This document shows, one piece after another, positions 1-8,183 of a stretch of 34,319 nucleotides of DNA. The translations under genes were made by a program, and so were the position numbers. The first letter of the stretch is position 1, and every line of letters starts with the position of its first letter. Source of the DNA: Candidatus Bathycorpusculum hydrogenotrophicum (lineage in GTDB: Archaea > Thermoproteota > Bathyarchaeia > Bathyarchaeales > Bathycorpusculaceae); NCBI GenBank assembly GCA_009783705.1, contig WRCX01000014.1:1-34319 (forward strand). The letters are read 5' to 3'. Below the pieces are notes generated by a model. That model was not told where the DNA came from. It was given only the letters and a program-made list of their open reading frames with translations, and ran no database searches.

Positions 1-123
1 GTGGTGGGGTATCTGATGGTGGTGGGGTATCTGATGGTGGTGGGGTATCTGATGGTGGTGGGGTATCTGATGGTGGTGGGGTATCTGATGGTGGTGGGGT
101 ATCTGATGGTGGTGGGGTATCTG
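1..123. repeat. 18-bp perfect tandem repeat, about 6.8 copies
   Basis: The unit GTGGTGGGGTATCTGATG begins at 1, 19, 37, 55, 73, 91 and 109, and the last copy breaks after 15 bases. The array touches the window edge, so its true length is unknown. In frame 3 it reads as the hexapeptide GGVSDG repeated without stops and runs directly into the zincin gene. It is therefore most simply a glycine-rich linker inside that protein. Perfect copies imply recent expansion. Confidence 0.95.
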
Positions 124-950
124 GCCGCGGGGCGCATCCTGTTTGCAGGTTTTACCATCCTGGGCGGTCTATGGGGGCGGTGCCTGCGAATGGGCGAGAG
201 TACAAAGAGGCAGATTATTTTAATGAGCTTACAGAAGGATTCAAAAGAGGGTCATTATTAGCGAAAATACTATTTATTGCCTCTATTACAGGAAGTACTG
301 TTGAAGAAATTGAAGATGAAGACTCTATTTATGTGCCAGAGGAAAACAAGGTTTATATAAATTATAAGAAGGACTTTAGTGAAGGTAAGTCTCTGATCTA
401 TTTTCATGAAATAGGTCATTTTATTGATTATAATCCTGGACCAAAGTATGATAAGTCTCACTTCTCAAATGATTCTACATTTGAGGCGTGCTTATTTGCT
501 GACCTTTTGAAGTTATTTAACGAGGCAGATGCGATACAGCAAAAAGAAGACAATCCACAACGGGTGCCCTTTACAACCCTGAAGGATCTTCGCAGTAACA
601 ATATAGCCTACTTTAATAATCTATGCGAAACGATTGTAAATAAGATGGTCTCGGAACCTTGTTGGACAAGAGTATATGATATTTGTGGTGGGTTGCTATA
701 TTTTATCTTGGATCATATCTGTCCCCCTGCATTTACTATGTGCACACCTGACGGTTTTGCTTGTGGTAGGCATATGGAGGATGAGTGGACCGACCCCAGT
801 GTCCCATATAAAGAGGCAATAGGGCATTTCTATGAATCCCAGTTTAACTCGGATTTAAATGCAGTTCTTAGAAGCTTTTTTCGCAGTGCACTCGAGCATT
901 TTGAAACAGTAATGCTGGAGAATATGGTTAAGAGCCATGCCTCAAAATAG
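3..950 (+). CDS. C-terminal part of a protein with Gly-rich repeat linker and zincin metallopeptidase domain
   Basis: Frame 3 is open from the window edge to the TAG at 948-950, so the gene starts outside the window; the ATG at 171 is only its first visible methionine. The order is (GGVSDG)n linker, a short Cys/His/Pro/Arg-containing stretch, then about 260 residues of a soluble domain. The motif FHEIGHFID (first His codon at 405-407) is an HExxH zinc-binding helix of the zincin fold, with His as ligands and Glu as base. Several acidic and Asn/His residues follow that could supply the third ligand, but I cannot assign it. The layout, a repetitive linker then a peptidase domain at the C-terminus, is that of secreted polymorphic or injected toxins, and DUF4157 cargo-like genes lie nearby. 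The family is not recognised beyond zincin; a toxin role is inference. Confidence 0.7.
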   Translation, partial: GGVSDGGGVSDGGGVSDGGGVSDGGGVSDGGGVSDGGGVSGRGAHPVCRFYHPGRSMGAVPANGREYKEADYFNELTEGFKRGSLLAKILFIASITGSTVEEIEDEDSIYVPEENKVYINYKKDFSEGKSLIYFHEIGHFIDYNPGPKYDKSHFSNDSTFEACLFADLLKLFNEADAIQQKEDNPQRVPFTTLKDLRSNNIAYFNNLCETIVNKMVSEPCWTRVYDICGGLLYFILDHICPPAFTMCTPDGFACGRHMEDEWTDPSVPYKEAIGHFYESQFNSDLNAVLRSFFRSALEHFETVMLENMVKSHASK

Positions 951-985
951 CTACTTGGTAGACAATAAAGTGATCCAAAAAATAA

Positions 986-1372
986 TGCACCTTTGAACGC
1001 TTCCACCAGCCCTTATTTAACGAATTTTTTTGCCACCCAAAGCTATTATTCCAAATCAACCCACATCGCCGACTGAGCCGTAACTTATGTTTCGAAAAGA
1101 ACGCGTCATATTCCAAGAAAAACCACACTGCTGGAGAAAATATCGGCTCACCATCGCTAATCTGGGATGCTACACTTTTCTAAAGGAAATGGATATCGCT
1201 TTCCGCCGAGACTTAACAACCCTTCGTCCTCATGTCAATAAAGAAAACAGCCAAATGGACAATCCAAAAAGACGTAGGCGAATACTACTGCACCAAAATC
1301 GCCAAAGAAAAAGATGACGACGAAAAAGATGAAAAACAATCTGCCAAAAAACCAGTTAAAAAACGCTCGTGA
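986..1372 (+). pseudogene. Decayed coding sequence ending in a Lys/Asp-rich tail
   Basis: Frame 2 from 986 reads as ordinary protein (beginning CTFERFHQPLFNEFF) and is broken only by two TAA codons (after ATLF near 1180 and after SAET near 1214). It then continues in the same frame into a 46-codon stretch from the ATG at 1232 to the TGA at 1370-1372, ending in a Lys/Asp-rich tail with KKPVKKRS. The persistence of one frame across nearly 390 bases suggests one gene that has acquired stop codons. The piece 1232-1372 could survive as a small basic protein, but no ribosome binding site precedes it. I do not recognise the family; a transposase or a chromosomal gene end are both possible. Confidence 0.4.
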
Positions 1373-1648
1373 TGTCGTAGCTAAACAGCCAATTTGGGGA
1401 TGTTGGTGAGCAAACAAAACGTTGCCTATGGGTGTGTCCTTGATTGTTTTCACATGCGTTGAGTGATGAATATGTAAACTATGTGGTAAAATACTCTTAA
1501 ATTTTATTTAAATATTTGTGTTTTTTATACAAATCTTTTGTTATATTTTGGGTGATAGAGATTATGTGTTATAAGGGCTGATTTGCAAAAAATTTAATAA
1601 TGCCTTTAGCTGTATTTTTGACAGCTGGGGCCTCAGAGGTAATGTGGC

Positions 1649-2964
1649 TTGGGTATTTACAAAAAACAAAGCGCTCTGATAAAAGAATCAGGCAATAACG
1701 ATTGCAGTAGTTATAGCGTCTCAGAACTAGTTAAACCTCAACCCCAAACCAGCGTCAACTATGCGGAAACAGAACCAATTGGACGTAACACATACAATTT
1801 TAGTGAAATAAGTTCATATGATCCAGCATCAGAAAAATCTGAAATGGGGGTACTAATGGGTAACTTGGGTTGTTCAAGCGGTGGGGTAGCTCTCGATGGC
1901 AAAACAAGGGGTAGAATGGAAAATGATTTTGGTTACAATTTTGGTTCCGTTAGAGTACATACAGACTCATATGCGGTCAATTTAACAAACGCCTTAAATG
2001 CTAACGCAACCTGCTATGGACAAGATATATACTTTGGAAAAAATAAGTTCGTTCCAAACACTCAAGAAGGTACAAACCTTCTAAAACATGAACTCACTCA
2101 CTACCAACAACAAACCCAAACAGGAACAAAAAAAATCCAAAATAGCTCTAATAGTGAAACACCATCAGGCGGTGTACCCGAGTCTGGGGATCCAACAACA
2201 GATGATGCTGTAGCATTAGCAAAACGGCAACAGGCATACCAAATTGAGGAAGGCCTACTGACGAATGAGGCTATACTGGGGCGCCTGTGTAGTGATATAA
2301 TAGGTCCACCGTGTCTAAACGCCCTGAGCAATTTAGATTTAACCTTAAGTGGTCAATTCACTACGACTCAACAACCATCTTTGATACCGTTCTCCAACGA
2401 TTCATCATCACAACTCGCACCCTCCCAACAAGGAGCTCCCTGGGACCCATATCTCGGGCAAATTGCAAAAGACTTTGACGCCTTTAGTAGTGCTCTTGGC
2501 AAATTTAATACATCCGCGATAACTACATCACTTGGCGGTACTCAGTTAACATTCAAAGCGATAATGTTTGGTAATACAGAAGTGGGTGTCTCCAAATTTC
2601 TGAAAGAAGGACAAGTATCCATGAGTACGCGTGCTCTTGGTTTATCTCTCGTTGCTGATTTGTGGAAGAATCCAATGTGGCATAGCAATTTCACAACAGA
2701 ATTTTACTTTCACAAATTGAATATGAACTGGAGCAATAACACCTTGGGAGTTTACTCAGCAAACCCCTAGGGGGTAAAGTTGCACTTACATTTAATATTG
2801 CAGATAGACTGAAATTATCCTTTAATTTGCAGGCGTATCTACAAACAACGAAGGAAGCACCAAATGTATCAACTATGGTTTATACAGGCGGTGTCCAACT
2901 AACGATAGATCATTCAACATTAAGTAACTGGCAAAATTTTTTTAAGAACGCGGTGACTAAATAG
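1649..2964 (+). CDS. DUF4157 (eCIS-cargo type) protein, interrupted by a frameshift near 2745
   Basis: Starts at TTG 1649, chosen because GAGGT at 1636-1640 lies 8 nt upstream and the preceding in-frame codon block has a stop at 1640. A low-complexity N-terminus is followed by DUF4157 (about residues 75-155): GRMENDFGYNFGSVRVHTD, then KHELTH with the zincin-like HExxH at residues 147-151. Then come a Ser/Thr/Gln-rich linker and a C-terminal domain with alternating hydrophobic residues that suggests beta strands. The frame-2 reading ends at the TAG of 2768-2770. Frame 1 continues without interruption to the TAG at 2962-2964 (SLLSKPLGGKVALTFNIADR and beyond), matching the style of the preceding domain. 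One missing base around GGGAG at 2745-2750 would restore a protein of about 438 residues. It is a recent indel or a sequencing error; no slippery heptamer is visible. DUF4157 is known as an eCIS-associated marker domain; the toxin activity is unknown. Confidence 0.8.
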
Positions 2965-4087
2965 AGTTGTAATTATGACCTGAACTCTGCAAAGTTACCC
3001 TAGTCTTGACTGGTTGGTACTTGATTTATGTCGATTTTAGAATTTAACCGTATCAAGTTTTCAGTTACCCTATTGCTCATAGGCTTGCTCTGCTGGATGT
3101 CCTCAGATCAGTGTATTAAGTCGTAAACATTTACTGAAGCGCGTTTAATTGCCGAAATTTGCATAAATACGCCATATACTCTATAAATGGGAATTAGAGA
3201 TAAAACGTGTCAACAGACATTTCTGCCATTTTCCAAGGATTAAACAGATTTTTATGATTTTCATACCTTGTTGCCATGACTAGGGGGTAAAACCGTTAAT
3301 CCGGTATCTAAAGAATTGCGCGTTGCATCTGGTACTGGGGATTACGTTAAGGTGTCTGGTTGTATGACCCAGAGTGCACTAAAAATTCGCCAAATTGTTA
3401 TACATGTGCACTTAGCCTCAGAGTCCCCGGAAGAACCTTGGCGAGATAGCGGAATATCATTTTAATATTTTTGAATTGATGAATTAGCCGCGGTTGTGTT
3501 GGCTGATACGTGTGCTGGAAGATCAAAGTAAACGAAAAGGCCAAGATTGGGTGAATTATGTACTGGTGCGTTTGAGTCTCAGGAATATAGAATTGCACTG
3601 AGTGGGAGATGCCACTGATTCGAAGATGAGGCTTATCATTTTATGATGCAACATAAGATGGATCTTAATCAGAAAAACATGGTACATGGAATATTTGAGT
3701 CTTATGGAGGATCAGATAAGAAGTAATGAAAACACCTGATGTACTATCGTGGGCCGTGCAATTATGGCATTTAACTTCCTGGCCTACTCAAAGATACTAT
3801 AATAGCAAATCCGTATGGTGATTACTATGCTGGATGTTGTTACTGCTCTTTAAATTAGTTCGAAAATACCTTATAAATTGGACACTGTGAACGCTTTATT
3901 GAGACAAATATGCTTCCAAAGGTTCGGTTTGACGTTTGTGGTTGGTTATTTTTGGGTTTTTGGTGTTGTTTTTGGGTAAACTATAAATGGTTATTTGTAA
4001 TCGTGGAACTGTACACCTCACGCGTTCGAACGGTTCCTTCGCCGGGACATCATTTAGTCGTTTAAGAGTGAAATCTTAGTTGTGATA
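2965..4087. other. Long region without intact genes
   Basis: About 1.1 kb between the DUF4157 gene and the ribosomal operon. I find no intact gene with a start signal. The part 3280-3890 holds coding-like fragments in changing frames (separate entry). The rest is AT-rich and holds scattered TATA-like strings, for example ATATACTCTATAAATG near 3175-3190, which I cannot link to a gene. Confidence 0.6.
3280..3890 (+). pseudogene. Decayed coding fragments, including a small Trp-rich membrane-like ORF broken by TGA
   Basis: Three start-less open stretches follow one another: frame 1 at 3280-3465, frame 2 at 3488-3602 and frame 1 at 3619-3726. The last ends in ESYGGSDKK and its TAA overlaps an ATG (TAATG at 3724-3728). 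That ATG opens a reading frame to the TGA at 3888-3890, broken once by TGA at 3819-3821. Around that codon the translation reads NSKSVW, stop, LLCWMLLLLFKLVRKYL, a plausible Trp-rich transmembrane segment with a positive tail. A Trp codon mutated to TGA would explain it. The coupled-gene layout suggests the remains of a small operon. No family is recognised. Confidence 0.35.
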
Positions 4088-4104
4088 CGGAAAGCCATAT
4101 AAAT
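4088..4104 (+). promoter_or_regulatory. Probable archaeal promoter (BRE + TATA) of the ribosomal operon
   Basis: GGAAAGCCATATAAATC combines a purine-rich BRE-like stretch with the TATA box CATATAAA. Transcription would be expected about 25 nt further on, near 4122-4128. That leaves a short leader carrying GGAGAT before the ATG at 4143. It is the only good TATA box directly ahead of the operon. Confidence 0.6.
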
Positions 4105-4142
4105 CGCTTTTACGTGTTTGTTTGCGCATCGGAGATATAATA

Positions 4143-4628
4143 ATGCCAAAATGGGGCTATTCAATCATCGAAGAAATGCTTAATCCAGAAAAAACAGCGA
4201 AAGCCAGCGGAAGAGAACTCAAAGTATCTCACAAAGCCGCCCGTGAAGTCGCTAAGGCCATCAAAGGCATGGAGCTCTCCCAGGCAAAGGAATACCTGCG
4301 TGATGTAGCTGCCAAGAAAAAACCGATTCCCTACACAAGATACACTAAAAAATTGGGGCATAAAGGCGGTATGGCGAAACGTTTTGTTGGCCGTTACCCC
4401 ATAAAAGCCTCAGAGGCAGTCCTTAAGATTTTGCAGGCTGCACAAGCCAACGCAGAGAATAAGGGCTTAGATGTTGAACACCTCCGAATTATGCACAGCG
4501 CAGCATATCCCGGCGTTAAGCTAAAGCGTTATACCCCCCGAGCACATGGGCGCGCTTCACCTAAATATGAAATTACTACTCACTTTGAGATCGTGCTCGA
4601 AGAGAAAGCTACCTCAGGAGAACAGTAA
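4143..4628 (+). CDS. rpl22: Ribosomal protein L22 (uL22)
   Basis: Large-subunit protein that lines the nascent-chain exit tunnel and binds 23S rRNA domains. The archaeal form begins MPKWGYSI and has the basic YTRYTKKLGHKGGMAKRFVGRYPIKA segment split by the extended loop, ending with the conserved KRYTPRAHGRASP tract. The start is placed at ATG 4143 because GGAGAT (4131-4136) lies 6 nt upstream. A longer in-frame reading from TTG 4122 would begin at the expected transcription start and is unlikely. It is the first gene of the operon here; in most archaea L3, L4, L23, L2 and S19 come before it, but they are absent from this window. 161 residues is normal. Confidence 0.97.
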   Translation: MPKWGYSIIEEMLNPEKTAKASGRELKVSHKAAREVAKAIKGMELSQAKEYLRDVAAKKKPIPYTRYTKKLGHKGGMAKRFVGRYPIKASEAVLKILQAAQANAENKGLDVEHLRIMHSAAYPGVKLKRYTPRAHGRASPKYEITTHFEIVLEEKATSGEQ

Positions 4629-5507
4629 ATGAGCATAGTCAAACGGTTTATAACAGAATCAATTAAACGCACTGAAATCGATGAGTTTTTGCAGAAAAAA
4701 CTTGAACGTGCCGGATACGGCGGAGTTAACCTCTCTAAAACTCCATTGGGCACTCATGTAGTTATATATGCTATGCGTCCCGGTCTTGTTATCGGTCGCG
4801 GCGGCGAAACTATCAAAGAGCTTGCCGCTCAACTTGAGCATAACTTCAAAGTTTCCAATCCTCAAATCAGTGTTTCAGAAATTGAAGTTCCCGAATTCAA
4901 TGCACATGTGGTTGCTAATCGTGTCTCCTCCGCTCTTGAACGCGGGGTACACTTTAGACGTGCAGGCTTTTGGGCTCTAAACCAAGTTATGGAAGCAGGC
5001 GCACTGGGCGCTGAAATCGTTATCAGCGGCAAACTCACAACTGAACGTGCACGCTTTGAAAAATTCAAGGCAGGCCACTTCCCAATTGTCGGCGAACCCG
5101 CCGCACGTGCCATGCGAACCGCTGAAGCACACGTTCAACTAAAACCTGGAATTATCGGCATACGCGTAAAGCTCATGCCCCCAGATGCACACTTCCCAGA
5201 CAAAGTCACCATCCTACCCCAAGCTCCCCCTGCAGAAGAAACACCCATCATCGTCACCCAAACCACACCCACACCCGTTCCAACAGTAGCCCCAACAGCT
5301 CCAGCACCCGCTCCAGCTAAACAAGCACCCCCAGTAGCTACACCCAAAGCTCCAGTCAAAGAAACTGCACCCGAAGCACCCAAAGCTGAACAACAAGCTC
5401 CCCCTGCAGAAGAAACCCCCCCAACACCAGTAGTAGCAGAAGCCGCGGTAGCAGAAGAAACATCACAACAACCAAAAGAAGAAGCTAAGCCTGTGGAGGA
5501 ACAATAA
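4629..5507 (+). CDS. rps3: Ribosomal protein S3 (uS3) with long Pro/Ala/Glu tail
   Basis: Small-subunit head protein at the mRNA entry channel. The archaeal N-terminus MSIVKRFITES is followed by a KH domain with the GxxG loop VIGRGGETI (about residues 55-63). The C-terminal S3 domain ends at about residue 198 (VKLMPPDAHFPDKVTILPQ). Residues 199-292 form a low-complexity extension of Pro, Ala, Thr, Glu and Gln, including the repeated APPAEET. Archaeal S3 is usually near 200-230 residues, so the tail is unusually long. The ATG directly follows the L22 stop, with GGAG at 4617-4620 as its ribosome binding site inside the L22 gene, so the two are translationally linked. Confidence 0.97.
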   Translation: MSIVKRFITESIKRTEIDEFLQKKLERAGYGGVNLSKTPLGTHVVIYAMRPGLVIGRGGETIKELAAQLEHNFKVSNPQISVSEIEVPEFNAHVVANRVSSALERGVHFRRAGFWALNQVMEAGALGAEIVISGKLTTERARFEKFKAGHFPIVGEPAARAMRTAEAHVQLKPGIIGIRVKLMPPDAHFPDKVTILPQAPPAEETPIIVTQTTPTPVPTVAPTAPAPAPAKQAPPVATPKAPVKETAPEAPKAEQQAPPAEETPPTPVVAEAAVAEETSQQPKEEAKPVEEQ

Positions 5508-5509
5508 TA

Positions 5510-5794
5510 ATGCCAGTTATGCGTCTTAAAGAAATCGCTGAAATGTCTGCGGAAGCCCAAGAACAACGTCTCATTGATTTACGCGTTGAACTTGCTCGGA
5601 TAAGAACCATGGTTAACGCCGGTGGTGCAGTAGAGAATCCTGCCCGTATCCGAGAACTCCGCAAAACAATCGCCCAAATACTCACTATCCAAAATGAGCA
5701 AAAACTTGGTATGCGCAAAGCACCTGAGGCAAAGAAAGAAGACAAAGCCAAAAAACCTGCCAAGAAAGACTCTAAGGAGACTGCCTCTCAATGA
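5510..5794 (+). CDS. rpl29: Ribosomal protein L29 (uL29)
   Basis: Small helical hairpin protein near the tunnel exit, part of the docking site for signal recognition particle and translocon. The sequence shows the classic two-helix pattern: LKEIAEMSAEAQEQRLIDLRVELARIRTMVNAGG, then NPARIRELRKTIAQILTIQNE. A Lys-rich tail of about 20 residues (KKEDKAKKPAKKDSKE) extends the usual 65-70 residue fold. A strong site TGGAGGA at 5493-5499 precedes the ATG by about 10 nt. The stop overlaps the start of rnp1 by 4 nt (ATGA). Confidence 0.95.
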   Translation: MPVMRLKEIAEMSAEAQEQRLIDLRVELARIRTMVNAGGAVENPARIRELRKTIAQILTIQNEQKLGMRKAPEAKKEDKAKKPAKKDSKETASQ

Positions 5795-6078
5795 AAGTAA
5801 CGCCCGATATTATCCGATATGAATTCATCGGCACAAACGGCCTAGTTGCCCAAAGCTCAAACAAAAGCTACATCGGCGTAGGCGGCACAGTGATAGGCGA
5901 ATCAAAAAACACCTTCACTTTCCAAAATCAACAAAAAACCTGCAGCACAGTAGTAGTCAAAGAAGCTGCAACTTTTGATTTTACCTTCAACGATGGTACA
6001 GTCGTTGAAATTGACGGTAAACTTTTAGTCGGCCGCTCAGAGGACCGGCTTAAGAAAAGCACAAAGAGGCTATGGTAA
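5791..6078 (+). CDS. rnp1: Ribonuclease P protein component 1 (Rpp29/POP4)
   Basis: Protein subunit of archaeal RNase P, which removes 5' leaders from pre-tRNA; it folds as an Sm-like barrel and pairs with Rpp21 on the specificity domain of the RNA. Visible family features are the opening [38 protein letters not shown], the [22 protein letters not shown] core and a basic C-terminus [14 protein letters not shown]. The position between L29 and S17 is the archaeal standard. The translation factor gene sui1, often found just upstream, is missing here. It overlaps L29 by 4 nt. Confidence 0.93.
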   Translation: MKVTPDIIRYEFIGTNGLVAQSSNKSYIGVGGTVIGESKNTFTFQNQQKTCSTVVVKEAATFDFTFNDGTVVEIDGKLLVGRSEDRLKKSTKRLW

Positions 6079-6079
6079 T

Positions 6080-6400
6080 ATGTCAATGACTTTCAAGCAG
6101 CCAAAAAAGACCTGTGAGGATCCCAATTGTCCCTTCCACGGTGAACTTGCCGTGCGCGGTCGCGTCCTGGAAGGTATCGTTCACACAGCCAAGATGGAGA
6201 AAACCGTTATCGTCGATAGAGAATTTATGCAATTCTCCTCGAAATACGTACGGTACGAACGCAGACATGGACACATCCCATCACACAACCCCCCCTGTTT
6301 AGACGTAAAAGAAGGCGACCGAGTAAAAATTGCCGAGTGCAGGCCACTTAGCAAAACCGTTTCCTTCGTAGTGGTCGAAAAATTAGGCGAGGAAAGATAG
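6080..6400 (+). CDS. rps17: Ribosomal protein S17 (uS17)
   Basis: Primary 16S rRNA-binding OB-fold protein of the small-subunit body. The archaeal N-terminal segment [22 protein letters not shown] carries the Cys/His pair. It is followed by [16 protein letters not shown]-type strands (here [16 protein letters not shown]) and the C-terminal [15 protein letters not shown]. The ATG at 6080 follows the rnp1 stop by one base, with GAGG at 6066-6069. A second in-frame ATG at 6086 is a possible alternative start. Confidence 0.96.
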   Translation: MSMTFKQPKKTCEDPNCPFHGELAVRGRVLEGIVHTAKMEKTVIVDREFMQFSSKYVRYERRHGHIPSHNPPCLDVKEGDRVKIAECRPLSKTVSFVVVEKLGEER

Positions 6401-6403
6401 TCG

Positions 6404-6847
6404 ATGTGTGCAGCAAAGTCCAAACAGAGAGCTCTAACAGCAAAAGGCATGATTAGCCGCGGCCAAAAAATCAGCCGAGGCCTAGTCGCTGGGTCAGAGC
6501 TTAAATGTGCTGATAACACAGGTGCACGTGTGTTGCGCCTAATCCAAGCCATGGGCTACAAGGGTCGTCTTAGACGCTACCCCTCAGCCACTGTTGGCGA
6601 CAAAGTCACGGTGTCAGTACGTCAAGGCTCACCTGATATGCGTAAAAAAATCTTTCAAGCCATCATCATTAGGCAACGCAAGACCTATAGACGTGTTGAT
6701 GGCGTCTGGATCCAATTTGAGGATAATGCAGCCGTCATTATCACCCCTGAGGGTGAAATGAAGGGCTCTGAAATCCGCGGCCCAGTTGCACGCGAAGCAG
6801 CCGAGCGCTGGCCCAGAATCGCAAGTGCCTCAAGTATCATAGTGTAG
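6404..6847 (+). CDS. rpl14: Ribosomal protein L14 (uL14)
   Basis: Beta-barrel large-subunit protein at the subunit interface near bridge B8 and the factor-binding side. Recognised by the LKCADNTGARVLRLIQAMGYKGRLRRYPSATVGDKVTVSV core and by VDGVWIQFEDNAAVIITPEGEMKGSEIRGPVAREAAERWPRIAS at the end. At 147 residues it is slightly longer than usual because of an N-terminal basic stretch. GAGGAAAG at 6389-6396 supports the ATG. Confidence 0.97.
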   Translation: MCAAKSKQRALTAKGMISRGQKISRGLVAGSELKCADNTGARVLRLIQAMGYKGRLRRYPSATVGDKVTVSVRQGSPDMRKKIFQAIIIRQRKTYRRVDGVWIQFEDNAAVIITPEGEMKGSEIRGPVAREAAERWPRIASASSIIV

Positions 6848-6859
6848 TAGGTGGAAAAT

Positions 6860-7417
6860 ATGCAATCAACAACAACTAACCCTGGTAAACAAAGAAAAAA
6901 ACTCTTCAAAGCTCCGGCGCACTTACGCCACAAACACATGGCCGCGCCCCTATCAAATGAGCTAGCAAGCTCTAAGGGAGCAAAAACCCTTCCTATTCGC
7001 AAAGGTGACACTGTACGCATCATGCGCGGTGACAACAAAGGCTTTGAAGGCAAAGTCTCACGCGTTGATCTAAAGACCTATCGTATCTACCTCGAAGGTC
7101 TAACCCGTGAAAAAGTGGATGGCACAAACATCTTTTTGGCCGTTCACCCCTCAAAAGTCCAAATCCGCAACCTAAACCTAGACGATAAATGGCGCAAAAA
7201 CATCCTCGGACGGAAAACCGCGCCCGAAAAGAAGGATAAAAAACAAAAGGATAAGCAGGCAAAGAAAGCCGAGAAATCCTCTGCTAAAACAAAGGCTCCA
7301 GTCAAAGAAGAAGATGAACCCGAAATCGAAGAAACCTTCGAAGACGAAGAAGTTGATGAGCCCGAAGAAGAGACTGAAGAAGCCTCTCAAGATGATGATG
7401 TAGGAGACGAAGAATAA
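6860..7417 (+). CDS. rpl24: Ribosomal protein L24 (uL24, archaeal type) with acidic tail
   Basis: Assembly-initiating large-subunit protein near the tunnel exit. A basic archaeal N-terminus (KQRKKLFKAPAHLRHKHMAAPLS) leads to the KOW motif, RKGDTVRIMRGDNKGFEGKV. The body is complete by about residue 120. The remaining 60 or so residues are Lys-rich, then almost wholly acidic (EETFEDEEVDEPEEETEE), a charge-segregated tail not usual in the family. The start is given as ATG 6860 because AGGTGG at 6849-6854 sits just upstream; GTG 6851 in the same frame would add three residues. Confidence 0.95.
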   Translation: MQSTTTNPGKQRKKLFKAPAHLRHKHMAAPLSNELASSKGAKTLPIRKGDTVRIMRGDNKGFEGKVSRVDLKTYRIYLEGLTREKVDGTNIFLAVHPSKVQIRNLNLDDKWRKNILGRKTAPEKKDKKQKDKQAKKAEKSSAKTKAPVKEEDEPEIEETFEDEEVDEPEEETEEASQDDDVGDEE

Positions 7418-7418
7418 A

Positions 7419-8183
7419 TTGGGTAAAAAAGGAAAAACCGCAAGGCTGAAACGTAATCCAGCACCAGCATTCTGGCCTATCCACAGAAAAACATCTCCGT
7501 GGGTTGTGAAGCCCTCTCCAGGTGCACATTCACTCCAGAAAAGTGTTCCCCTGACGTTGGTTATGCGTGAGATGCTAGGCGTAGTGCAAACACGAAGAGA
7601 AGGCAAGCTTGTCATTGCTCAAGGCAAAGTTCTAGTTAACGGTAAAGTCTGCAAAAAAGACGACAGTCCCGTTGGCTTGATGGATATTATTTCCCTGCCT
7701 GCAAGTAACAAGTACTACCGTCTTATGCCGTCTCATAAAGGCTTGTATTTAGCTCCTATTAGCAAAGAGGAATCCAGTGTTTCTCTGCTAAGAGTTGAAA
7801 ACAAATCTACCGTTCATAACGGTGTCCAGGTTGCAGTGCATAACGGTTCACTTATGCTCATAAAAGTAGCTGATCCCAAAAATCCTGTTGAGGTAACCTA
7901 TGATACCTTTGATATCTTAAAGGTTAGCTATCCTCAAAAACAGGTCACTGAAACGCTAAAAACCAAAGAAGGCAACCTCGCAGTAATTACCGGTGGTAAA
8001 AACATTGGCAAAGTCGGAAAGATTGTAGAGATCGAAAAGACTGAAGCTAAAAAACGCCGCCAAGCTCTAGTTATGATCGAGGATGCCCAAGGCCAACGTT
8101 ACCAAACAATATTGGACTTTGTCTTCTCTATCGGCGAGACTGCCCCAATGATTAACACCCTGGAGGCTCTTGTAAATGTCTGA
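7419..8183 (+). CDS. rps4e: Ribosomal protein S4e (eS4)
   Basis: Small-subunit protein found only in archaea and eukaryotes. Begins at TTG 7419 with the family start MGKKGKTARLKRNPAP. It contains an S4-like RNA-binding segment (VPLTLVMREMLGVVQTRREGKLVIAQGKVLVNGKV), a central domain and a C-terminal KOW motif (GNLAVITGGKNIGKVGKIVEI). 254 residues is usual. AGGAGA at 7402-7407 is 11 nt before the TTG. The last bases overlap the L5 start by 8 nt. Confidence 0.97.
   Translation: MGKKGKTARLKRNPAPAFWPIHRKTSPWVVKPSPGAHSLQKSVPLTLVMREMLGVVQTRREGKLVIAQGKVLVNGKVCKKDDSPVGLMDIISLPASNKYYRLMPSHKGLYLAPISKEESSVSLLRVENKSTVHNGVQVAVHNGSLMLIKVADPKNPVEVTYDTFDILKVSYPQKQVTETLKTKEGNLAVITGGKNIGKVGKIVEIEKTEAKKRRQALVMIEDAQGQRYQTILDFVFSIGETAPMINTLEALVNV

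Noticed and set aside
1-261. Frame-1 reading of the tandem repeat as repeated VVGYLM
   Set aside because: It ends soon after the repeat with Cys/Trp-rich random sequence, while frame 3 runs on through 950 into a recognisable zincin domain.
1087-1317. 76-codon + strand ORF
   Set aside because: Very Arg/Asn/Gln-rich with no ribosome binding site; the frame 2 reading of the same DNA is more protein-like.
4020-4060. GTTCGAAC string suggesting a tRNA before the ribosomal operon
   Set aside because: No matching stems, anticodon arm or acceptor pairing around it.
5135-5566. Long minus-strand ORF opposite the S3 tail
   Set aside because: Gly/Ala/Ser/Val repeats that mirror the Pro/Ala/Glu-coding tail of S3; a shadow ORF.
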